Shown here piece by piece: positions 1 through 9,475 of a stretch of DNA of 64,000 nucleotides (the stretch's first letter is position 1; each line of letters starts with the position of its first letter). Below the pieces are notes generated by a model. That model did no database searches, was not told where the DNA came from, and was given only the letters and a program-made list of their open reading frames with translations. Made by a program: the position numbers and the translations under genes. Source of the DNA: Gordius sp. MW1 (lineage: Eukaryota > Nematomorpha > Gordioida > Gordea > Gordiidae); NCBI GenBank assembly GCA_964036665.1, contig OZ038528.1, positions 4,966,501-5,030,500 of the forward strand, read 5' to 3'.

Positions 1-711
1 GCAAGTTAAAAATGCTACGCGAATATGAAAGATGCTTCTTAAAAACTACGGTAACAGAATATTTAAAGAAATTTATGCAAGAAGATCCTGGCTGTTCTTG
101 CATAGATCTTCTTGCATAAGTCGTTCAACAATGAGTAATCCAGCTAAGGTGTACAACACTAAGCAATTATTTATTTTCTATTTGGGACGATGATAAAACG
201 GAAAAGATTGAAGATTTAAATGAAGTTAATACATCTTAAATTAAATCTAAACTTGAAGATGCTCAGCTTGATGTAATTTTGTGGTGGAAAGAACACCAAT
301 TTATGCTACCCAACTTAACAAAATTAGCTAATCAGTTTTGCCAGCCAACAGAGCTACGAGTGAACACAGATTCAGTAAGGCAAGTCGCCTTATAAAACAG
401 AGAAGAACGAAGTTATTGCCAGATAGAATAGATAGTCTTTTAGTTTTAAATGACAATATTAAATTGTAATTTTTAATTAAAACCGATTTTATATGGTATA
501 GTAAAATTATTTCATGAACAATACAAAATAGTTTTCATATAAATAAATAAATAAATAATTTTGAAACAACGTAGACTTGTTTTTGCTCATGCGGGCCTGA
601 TGCGGCGCAATTTTGAGATTTTTTTGCGGGCCGGGTACGGGCCAAAAATATAATATTTGTGCGGGTATGGGCCGGGCCTGATCCCAAAATATCGACCCGT
701 GCAGACCTCTA
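1..711 (+). mobile_element. Right-hand part of a hAT DNA transposon
   Basis: The window opens inside a hAT element. A decayed transposase C-terminus (205-475) is followed by a GC-rich subterminal block at about 570-700 in which GCGGGCC/GGCCCG words recur, unlike the AT-rich surroundings. The element appears to end at 711: read on the minus strand the end is TAGAGGTCTGCACGGGTCG, fitting the hAT terminal pattern (C/T)AGNG. The next base (712) is inside an RTE LINE reading frame, so the element seems to have inserted into that LINE. The left end lies outside the window. The 8 bases after the end, TTCATTCT, are the predicted target duplication. Confidence 0.6.
205..475 (+). pseudogene. hAT transposase, C-terminal dimerisation region (broken)
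   Basis: Translation of the plus strand gives LEDAQLDVILWWKEHQFMLP followed by NLTKLANQFCQPTELR, then after a frame change near 380 SKASRLIKQRRTKLLPDRID and SLLVLNDN. This is the order of the hAT C-terminal (Dimer_Tnp_hAT) domain: the LxWWKxH motif, the PNLTKLA helix, and the FSKAxxxxxxRRxxLxPxxxxxLLxLNxN tail. The usual PSER segment is degraded and a stop (TAA) lies near 229. Only the last ~90 residues are recognisable; the BED finger and catalytic aspartates would lie left of the window. It is not functional as read. Confidence 0.65.
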
Positions 712-2285
712 TTCATTCTTGTGAAAGAGTTCGATCATACTTATATTTGGCTCAATTTTGGGAAGGGAATTCTTGTCATTTGCAATATTCATAAGTTTCT
801 TAAAATATCCTTTCCACCTTTCCATCACTTCTTTTGGCTTGAATAAGGTTTGACCCTTCTCGTTTTTGACTGTTTTAAGAACTCCGACATCGCGACTTTT
901 CTTTTCCCTTATCTTGGTCAATTTGTACATAAGCCTATCGCCCCCTTTATGATCCAGTTTGTTATCTCAGTTAAGGCGGCATTCTTCACTTTTGCACCGG
1001 CCTTTTTTGCGGCCCTCTTTGCGTCCCTATACTCTTGGTAATCCTCCGACTTCATTGATTTGTCCCACTGTCTATATCGATTTTCCCTTTTTTGATGAAA
1101 TCTTTAACCGATTGATCCCACCACCATAGTTCCTCATAGCTTTGCCTTTTGGTCTGTCCTAGAACACGAATCGCTGTTTCCTTTATGTCCTTAGATAACG
1201 TCTCCCAATCGTTGTCTACGTCTCTTTGCAACTTCCTTGCACCCAAGAGTGAGGGGCTTTTTGATGGTATTCTTCGTTCGTCGACGTATCCTTTAACCTT
1301 TCGTATCGAATTCGAGGTTCATAGACCTTTCTTCTTTCGGGAAATACTCTTCCGTTAAGATCCATAACAAGGGGACGATGTTGCCTGGCGATTTCCTCTC
1401 CCGGTATTAATTTGCAATCCTTGATACTCCATAAGTCCTTTCGCCGTATAAGCAAATAGTCAATTTGACTGAAATGCTTCCCACTTCCATAGGTCACAAT
1501 ATGATCTTCGCGTTTTTGAAAATAGAAATTAACGATCGCCATGTCATTTGCTTGGAATAATTGGAGAGGTTTTTTCCTTCTTTGTTCTTCAGACCATGCC
1601 CATAGCGACGCGATCTTTCTTTACGTGAGCGTTGAAAGCTGTCCCAATAATTAGCATTTCTTCCTGTCCTATTCTTTGTGTTTCCTTTTCCAATGAATCG
1701 AAGAATACGTCTTTCTCTGATTCCGAACACCCAATTTGGGAAACATACGCGCACATAACGGTAACGAGGCCCCCTTGATCTGCAATCTTTACCCACATTA
1801 GCCTGTCAGAACAACGCTTGACTTCCACCACCTTGTCCTTGAACGATTCGCTTAGAACGATACCGACCCCGTTTCTACGATTTGGTGACCCACTGTGGAA
1901 AAGCTTGTATCCTTCTGATAATTTCCGAGCTTTCGTTCCGTTCCACCTCGTCTCTTGTAGGCAGGCGATGTGTACCTTTTTTCTTTTTAGCATTTGTGCA
2001 ACCTCGATGCTCTTCCCCGCCAACGTTCCCACATTCCAACACGTTATTCGCATTCTTTCAACAACTAATTTCCTTAACCGCCTTCGTGAGTTGGGCAGTG
2101 ACCCTAGTGTATTTTTCACATTGCGTCGGGGTATGCAGTGTGCGTCGTTTGTGGAGGACGCCCTAGCATTTTCTTGTAAAATCTTGTTTAAAACTATCAT
2201 AATTTTGGAGTTGGTTTTTATAGCCGGTTTCCGACCTGACGCCAACCCTCCACTTTTTGCACACGAACTTGGGACCGTCGTGTAG
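712..2285 (-). pseudogene. RTE-clade LINE copy 1: 5' UTR, AP-endonuclease and linker, no RT
   Basis: Read on the minus strand from 2285, a 5' leader (GGTCCCAAGTTCGTGTGCAA) leads into an apurinic-type endonuclease beginning MRITCWNVGTLAGKS, with LQETRWNG (catalytic E) and GVGIVLSESFKDKVVEVKR. Further pieces in shifted frames are GSGKHFSQIDYLLIRRKD, QHRPLVMDL (with the expected H near the end of the fold), SYEELWWWDQSVKDFIKKG, and the linker LTKIREKKSRDVG ... VMERWKGYFKKLMN. At least four frame changes are needed, so it is dead. The reverse transcriptase that should follow is absent because the copy is cut at 711/712 by the hAT end. Its leader is shared with copies at 5590-7005 and 36050-36742. 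Predicted proteins named craniofacial development protein 2-like in many invertebrates derive from such elements. Confidence 0.85.
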
Positions 2286-2879
2286 TGTTAGTTGTCTAAT
2301 AGATCAATAAATTTAATTATTGTTTGAAGCAGATTTATACGCATACCAATGGATACCCTATTTTTGAATAAACAGTTTGAAGTTGCTAAAACATTTTGAC
2401 AATTTTGGAGACAAATAACCAATTGAGTATGAATTAAAATATGAGTTTGTTCGAAAATCGTTAAACTTAAATTATGGGTGTGTTGTTTTGCACATTAATG
2501 ACTAATCAAAGATTTAATATAAATAAATAAATTTGGCAATATTACATACTTTTTAGGGGGGCTAGACTTATATGATTTTATCTTTTCGATCTCTTTTAAG
2601 TGTAATGATAGATGGCGGACTTTATGCTACAAAATTGAAAATTGTGCCAAGTTTTTGAAGAGTCCGCTGTACAGCCAAGTTTAAAGACTGGCCCCATTAA
2701 GTAATTTATGCGGCAAATTATATCGAAATGTCATAAAATCAGAACAAATTACAAAGATAATCCTCTATCTTTAGCATCATAAAAATAATTGACAGAATCC
2801 CCCTCCCTTTTTTATCCTTGACTATTCTGGCCCCACTCCAATAAACTATCAACTTTTGCCAATAAGAAGAAAAAATTAA
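2286..2879. other. AT-rich spacer, nothing recognised
   Basis: No protein similarity, structured RNA or repeat was recognised in this AT-rich interval between the RTE copy and the next LINE remnant. Most likely it is unrecognisable 5' sequence of that LINE or plain intergenic DNA. Confidence 0.4.
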
Positions 2880-4270
2880 TAAAAAATTCAGAGTTTTTAA
2901 TGATTTTGTCCCTTCAAGAAATCAATAAAGCTATTAATTTACTTCCTCTTAATTCCGCTACAAACCTAAATGGCCTAAAACCTAATTTCTTGCAAAATTT
3001 AAGGAATTTAAAGAACAATTATCCAAGTTCTCTACTTGATTCTATAAGCCTCCTATGTATTAACTCATAACAAAATCCCCATCGACTAGGGCATCTTTGT
3101 AGCTTGACTTTTGGCCATATAGAAACCCGATAATTCCACAAGAACCTTGCATTGGAGCCGATTAATACCCAAAATAATTTGCAAATGTATTGAACCATCA
3201 CTGACCAGTACCCTTTGACCTCATCAATTAGGCTTTGGTGTTAAAAAACAGGTAAAATCACCATACAAAATTTCCTCTTCGACCACTGTCTAGTAAAAAT
3301 AGACTTAATAATGCCTTTAATCAGCCTATAACGTTTTAATGGACAGAAGAATTTTCCCAGTACTCTAATTATTTAATGGAAACTACAAATGCCCATCTCT
3401 TTTAAATTTTGGCCCCTTTATAATCAAATCTGCCTAGGCCCTTCTACAAGGTAATCCACTTGGACCTCCATTATTTAGCTGCGATATTAAAAAACTTATA
3501 AGCCAAGTTAATGGCCTGTGCGATCTTTCTCTACATGTGTGGTATCTAGATGATGCGATTTTAGCATCCAGCCATGCGGAAATAGCTAAAGCCATTAGTA
3601 TAATCAAAGACTATTGCACATCCTTAATTCTTAAACTTAACGATGCCAAATGTGAAGTTTTACAGCCCACTAGTTTCGATCAATAGTTTATATTTAAACC
3701 ATACAATCTCGGCTCGCCTATAGACGGATCTCCTTGCTCACAAAGCTTTTTAAACAAGCATTTATCCTTTTAGCCTCTTGTTTCGATCTTTAAAATCTAC
3801 TAACAGCACATCATGCTTTTTACATAATAAAAAACAATTGTAATACAGCACTATTTTAGATCAGGTGACTCTTTCAGATATTTTAAAAGATCTCTTAGAA
3901 TATATTTTACATCAACCTTTTAATAATATCAGCGTATCAGAACTTGAACCTACAGAAAAATAATGTCATTAACCGTTCAGTTTGTGGAGAGATCGGTAGC
4001 CTTCGTTTATTTTCCACACATTCCAGGCCAAAAATGAGCGCATAGCTTAAAAAAAACGCCCTAGCTTATTTTCATGCTGCTTCTTTGTTGTAGTATACAT
4101 TTGGGTTTGGAATGAGAGAGTTGATATCCCGGCTTTCCATGCCTGACCGAATGCTAGATTTGAGCGCTTGGCTACCTACTAATCATTAGCATTACGATGC
4201 TAGCAGCTTGGTGGATTAACCTTTTGTTTAGACCGACTCGTATTGATATGACAATCTAGCACTTCCATTT
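2880..4270 (+). pseudogene. Decayed RT region of an RLE-type LINE
   Basis: The plus strand reads LSLQEINKAINLLPLNSATN then LNGLKPNFLQNL, matching the region before the RT fingers of the better-preserved element at 41440-44219 (FEVANAINSFKKDSAAGLDG). About 3430-3690 encodes LLQGNPLGPPLFS (RT motif B, normally QQGDPLGP) and LHVWYLDDAILASSHAEI (motif C with YLDD), then LKLNDAKCEVLQP. Numerous stops and frame changes separate these islands; several hundred bases at 3060-3420 and after 3700 are barely alignable by eye. The tail to about 4270 (LSMPDRMLDLSAWLP) may be the post-RT thumb region. Boundaries are approximate. Confidence 0.6.
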
Positions 4271-4789
4271 CACTAGCGCTCCTTCAAAAGCCTAAAAATT
4301 TTAGACTGACCCTTCACCAAGAATCTTGCCAATAGGGTGATCCCACCAGTAACAGACACAAAATTGTATTTATCTACTGAAGGTATAGCTTCTTGGATCA
4401 CGAGAGTACAAGCTGAACCACCACTACAAGGCTCAGTTGAGTCATAACTCACTTCATTGCAAAATAAATATCTGTATCCGCTCAAAAGAAACCTTTTAAT
4501 TCTATCGGCTTTTCTATAAATGTATACCAACATTCAGCACCTATTTGAGTTCATATTTATACTTTTAAAGAATGCTTGAAATTGTTGTTTGTAATATTAA
4601 GATAGAAAATCAAAAAAACTTATAGACAAGACATATACCCTTCGAATGAAAAGACAGGGACCCATAGGTTGAGCTCTTGGAGTGAACCTTATTTTTATAA
4701 TAGATAAAGGTTATTCTAATTTATTAGTCGACCTTTTGTTTGGTTTAGGGGTTTGATGGGTTTAATAATAAAAAAATTTCAAATTTTTG
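4271..4789. other. AT-rich spacer, nothing recognised
   Basis: An 86-codon open frame on the minus strand (4273-4533) shows no motif I recognise and no splice context. I see no other feature. Confidence 0.35.
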
Positions 4790-5090
4790 CACCTTACCCA
4801 GGAATTTGTATAAAAATTTATTTGGCTCTATAAGTGAGAATTATGTCGATTGTCACCAAGTTAGGTTGACAAGTAAAGCTTTAATGTTTGTAACAACTTT
4901 AGGACACCCTTACCCAACGAATTTGTTAAAATAATTTATTTGGCTCTGTAAACAACAATTATGACAATTGTCACCAAGTTAGGTTGACGAATTAAATTTA
5001 ATCATATGACACTTTAACACATCGATTTTCATTTAAAGAACTTAGCTTGCTCTATCAACGACAATTATGACAATTGTTACCAAAACAGAC
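4790..5090. repeat. Short tandem repeat, ~107-120 bp unit, 2.5 copies
   Basis: Three copies of a segment with the core GGCTCTRTAA ... AATTATGACAATTGTCACCA, then AGTTAGGTTGAC, start near 4823, 4943 and 5049. The second copy holds a perfect 12-bp palindrome TGACAATTGTCA; the first and third carry one-base variants. No gene overlaps it. Confidence 0.6.
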
Positions 5091-5234
5091 AAAAATAATT
5101 TTTGTATTTTTTCTTAGTCGAACACTTAAGGTCGACTAAACAAAGCCTTGTCTTTTTGCCACATAGGTATAGACTTCTATGGATAGACATTGCTGGTTTA
5201 AATCTCGCTTGAATACTTGTTTTATTTTCAAATA

Positions 5235-5430
5235 AGTTTCAGTTATTGAGCAAAAATTTACTGAGCAACATTAAAATGTAAAACTGAACAAAAGAATTCA
5301 TTACTAAGCAAATACTTAAATTACTGAGCCTTAAATTATTTAATGAGCATTTGAACTGAGCATTTAATTATTCTACTGAGCAAATAAATATTCTACTGAG
5401 CAAAAATTGAATTAAATACTGAGCATAATA
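5235..5430. repeat. Irregular ACTGAGCA minisatellite
   Basis: About ten copies of an (A/T)ACTGAGCA-type word separated by 10-25 AT-rich bases, with variants such as ACTAAGCA and AACTGAACA. The word differs by one base from the ACTTAGCA word of the MULE arrays at 32383-34185, and the array ends in ATAATTTGTT, the same bases that close the right-hand MULE array near 34188. It may be the surviving arm of a related MULE. Confidence 0.55.
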
Positions 5431-5589
5431 ATTTGTTCTCCTACTTCTGTAGCTTCCTTGATTCTTGTTCTTAAAACAATAAAATATGCTTATATAACAT
5501 GTATATAATATACCTTTTAACTAGGTTCAAGACGGCTGTATTTTCGGCATCAAATTTTTCATATGTAGGCAAGCTCTATGAGCAAGTCT

Positions 5590-7005
5590 ATGTGATTATC
5601 GCTCTTTTTTTACAGCATTTGAGGAATGCTTTCATAGGTATTCCAACTGAGCCATTAGCTTTTCCTTTTTGCATCTTGTTCATTTGTGCTCTAAGTCCTA
5701 ACCTCATCCTCTTAAAAGATTTTGACCATACTTATGTTTGGCTCAATATCGGGAAGGGAGTCTTTGTAATTTGCAATATTCATAAGTTCCTTGAAATATT
5801 CTTTTCATTTTTCCATCACCTCCTTGTTTAACCCTTCACGCTTCTGACTATTTTAAAGACTCCGACATCGCGGCTTTTCTTCTCCCTTATTTTGGCCAAT
5901 TTCATAAGCTTGTCGCCCCTTTGTGATCCAGTTTGTTTGCCATCTCTGTGTACGCGGCACTCTTCATTGTTGCAACGCCCGTCTTCGTGGCTCTCTTTGC
6001 ATCCTATCTTTATAGTGTTCCGACTTTTTTGATTTAAGCCACCTTCTATAAAGTTCTTATAGAAGGTAAATGCCCTAACCTATTGATCCCACCACCATGG
6101 TTCCCTTTTTAAAGATCTGTCTCCTTTGGTTTGTCCTAGAACTTGAATAGCTGTTTACTTTATGTCAGCCGTTAGCGTCTCGCAGTCGACTACGTTCAGT
6201 TGCAACTTCCTTGCACCTATGAGTGAGAAGGCTTTTTGATGATATCTATCATTCGTCGACGTATCCTTTACCATTTTAACTATGATTCGAGATTCATAAA
6301 CCTTTCTTCTTTCGAAATATAGTATTCCTTTTAGATCCATAACTAGTAGGCGATGTTGCCTGGCAATTTCTCTTCCAGGTATGACTTGCAATCTTTAAAC
6401 CTCCATTTGTCCTTTCCACGTATGAGCAAATAATCAGTTAGACTAAAATGCTTGCCACTTCTATAAGCCACAATTAACATCGCCACGTATGCCTGGGATA
6501 ATAGACAGATTATTCCCCTTCCTTGTTCTTCAGACCATGCCCATGGCCTCCATGATTTTGTTCATACCCGGATCATTTAGTAAATACCAACTCCGTTTCT
6601 ACAATTCGGTGACCCACTGTAGAATAGATTGTACCCCTCTCCTAACTCCCAAATAGTAGTTTCATTCCACCTGATCTCTTGTAGGCAGGCTCTACCTTTT
6701 ATCTTTTTAGCATTTGTGGGATCTCGATGCTTTTTCCTGTCAACGTGCACATATTTCAGCACGTTCATTCTATCCACAACTATTTTCTTTAACCGCCTTT
6801 TTGTAAGTCAGGCGGTAGTCCTAGTGTATTTTTCACATTGCACGCTGGATTTGAAGTGCGCGTCGTTTGTGGAAGACTTCTTAGCTTTCTGTTGTACAGT
6901 TTTGTTTGAAATTATCATGATTTTGGAGTTGATTATTACAGCCGGTACCCAAGACGCCAACCCTCCACCTTTTGCAATCAGACTTAGGACCGTAGTATGT
7001 ATAGT
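5590..7005 (-). pseudogene. RTE-clade LINE copy 2 (heavily decayed)
   Basis: It has the same order as copy 1 on the minus strand: leader ending GGACCGTAGTATG-like near 7000, endonuclease pieces ACLQEIRWNETTIWELGEGY and FYSGSPNCRNGVGIY at 6577-6700, then ARQHRLLVMDLKGILYFERR at about 6300-6370, LWWWDQ near 6100, and the linker before the RT domain at 5700-5900. Several segments of the endonuclease are deleted relative to copy 1, and stops occur throughout. The copy extends a little further toward the RT domain than copy 1 (to about 5590) but contains no recognisable RT core. Confidence 0.7.
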
Positions 7006-7278
7006 GTTTGATGGGAGATTTTGTAAAATTAACAGTATTACTAACTTATACGAGATGTTATTTAATGGCGCATATTGAAAAGTCCTAACTCTACATAGAG
7101 GCCTAAGTTATATAATACTTTTATTGCTAAACCTACCAGCCAATTGTATCATAATCTATGTGGAATTTTAGCCAGGATTCGCACAGAGCAAAAATTCACA
7201 TTATAATGCCCTTTAAAAATAAGGCTTAATGTATTATTCCTTATATTAGAAATAAGTAAATGAATTGCGGGTTTATCG

Positions 7279-7591
7279 ATAATAATCAGAAGATAATAAT
7301 AACCCCTTTAAGGAGTGCCGCAATTAACTTAAAAGTTTACCATAATTAGCGCCATCTATCGGCGATTTTAATTAGAGACTAATTTGAACTATATATATCC
7401 CTATCTTTTTTAGCATGTGACTTCAAAATGATTACAGACATATAACGTTTTCGCTCTTATTAGAGCTCATTAGTATGCCATAGTTAATTTTCTAGTCACG
7501 CACTAAACGAGATAGGTATATATAATAGGGTAAACTTTTAAGTTAATTGCGGCACTCCTTAAAGGGGTTATTATTATCTTCTGAGTATTAT
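7279..7591. mobile_element. MITE with 55-bp perfect (63-bp near-perfect) terminal inverted repeats
   Basis: Bases 7287-7341 (starting CAGAAGATAATAATAACCCC) are the exact reverse complement of 7529-7583; pairing continues 8 more bases outward with one mismatch. The interior of ~190 bp is non-coding. The near-identity of the arms suggests recent activity or hairpin-based repair. No clean target duplication is visible; GTATTATTCCTTA occurs both at about 7230 and 7585, as direct copies, and may mark an older boundary. Confidence 0.75.
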
Positions 7592-8090
7592 TCCTTACTG
7601 CCTAATCTCGACTCATCTTCTATATATATAAAAATCTAAGTCCCGTTTTTTGTACGCTAATAACTTTTAGAGTTCTCAACCGATTGCCACCAAATTTGGC
7701 CAGATTATTGCCTTAGCATTGTAGATGGTTTATAGATACTTTTTATCAACCTGCGACAGCGGGAACCATGTTTTTTAATTTGGTTACCGCCATCTGGCGG
7801 ACGTCAGCTACAACGCTTATCTCGATTATTATTTTATGTTAGAGTTGTGCTCATAGTTTTAAATGTTTTTCTACTAATCTTTTGTTACATATTTCACTAT
7901 TTTTATTCACCTTTGGGTTATTTTTTACATTATATATATATCTGTTACAACGGTTACAACTAAATAATTAAAAACCGTAAAACATCAAAAATTTTATAAT
8001 ATAAAAAAGACGCGTGCTCTGTTAAAGGTTTACGTATCTAAACGTTTGACGTGAAAATATTGTTATAATAATCAAAGCGCGCATCAAGAG

Positions 8091-9168
8091 TACAAAGTTT
8101 CATTTAATAAAAACAGCCCACTTCAAGATATTACAAATAATTTCTCCATATGTTGGCTTATATTTCTGAAAAGTCTAAACCCAAGAACACAACACATCAT
8201 GCATTTGAAACAACTGAAATCATTGCTGTTTAAGTAACCTCAATTTTATTACACTACATTTTTACTTTAATAATTTTTTTAACATACAAAGTTTCATTTA
8301 ATAAAAACAGCCCACTTAAGATATTACAAATAATTTCTCCATATGTTGCCTTATATTTCTGAAAAGTCTAAAATGTCTAAACCCAAGAACACAACACATC
8401 ATGCATTAGAAACAACTGAAATCACTGCTGTTTAAGTAACCTCAATTTTATTACACTACATTTTTCCTTTAATAATTTTTTAAGCCCACTTCAAGATATT
8501 ACAAATAATTTCTCCATATGTTGCCTTATATTTCTGAAAAGTCTAAACCCAAGAACACAACACATCATGCATTAGAAACAACTGAAATCACTGCTGTTCA
8601 AGTAACCTCAATTTTATTACACTACATTTTTGCTTTAATAATTTTTTAAGCCCACTTCAAGATATTACAAATAATTTCTCCATATGTTGCCTTATATTTC
8701 TAAAATGTCTAAACCCAAGAACACAACACATCATGCATTAGAAACAACTGAAATCTGCTGTTTAAGTAACCTCAATTTTATTACACTACATTTTTACTTT
8801 AATAATTTTTTAGCATACAAAGTTTCATTTAATAAAAACAGCCCACTTCAAGATAATACAAATAATTTCTCCATATGTTGCCTTATATTTCTGAAAAGTC
8901 AAAAAAGTCTAAACCCAAGAACACAACACATCATGCATTAGAAACAACTGAAATCACTGCTGTTTAAGTAACCTCAATTTTATTACACTACATTTTTACT
9001 TTAATAATTTTTTAGCATACAAAGTTTCATTTAATAAAAACAGCCCACTTCAAGATATTACAAATATTTTCTCCATATGTTGCCTTATATTTCTTAAAAA
9101 TCTAAACCCAAGAACACAGCACATCATGCATTAGAAACAACTGAAATCACTGCTGTTTAAGTAACCTT
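8091..9168. repeat. Tandem array inside Helitron 1, six units of ~165-200 bp
   Basis: Six units start near 8091, 8284, 8480, 8648, 8815 and 9016. A full unit runs from ACAAAGTTTCATTTAATAAA through TCTCCATATGTTGCCTTATA and CCAAGAACACAACACATCAT to AATAATTTTTTAGCA. Units 3 and 4 lack the first ~30 bases. A partial seventh copy lies at 9343-9404, separated by ~175 bp. Units differ by only a few bases, so amplification is recent relative to the frameshifts elsewhere. The array occupies the region just upstream of the Rep reading frame. Confidence 0.85.
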
Positions 9169-9475
9169 AACAATTTTATATTAGAAATATTTTTCCAAAC
9201 TAAGAGCATTTCTATGGTATTTTTTACCCCACATTTAAATTTGTTATATCTTTTTAACCATATTTGATTAAAACTTCAAACTTTAAACTTATCTTTGTAA
9301 AATACTATTAAATATTTTTATTACATAGGGAAACATTATACTATTATTACACTACATTTTTACTTTAATAATTTTTTAGCATACAAAGTTTCATTTAATA
9401 AAAACTAGTTTTACTTTAAAAAAATTCGACTTATTTATGTATTTTTCATTTTCTTAGTATATCGACTTTAGATTC

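Noticed and set aside
1818..2285. Plus-strand 155-codon frame opposite the RTE endonuclease
   Set aside because: Shadow of the minus-strand endonuclease reading frame.
4273..4533. 86-codon minus-strand frame
   Set aside because: No motif, no homology recognised, no splice or promoter context; length is within chance.
8684..8941. 85-codon frame inside the Helitron tandem array
   Set aside because: Reads through two repeat units; disrupted in the other units.
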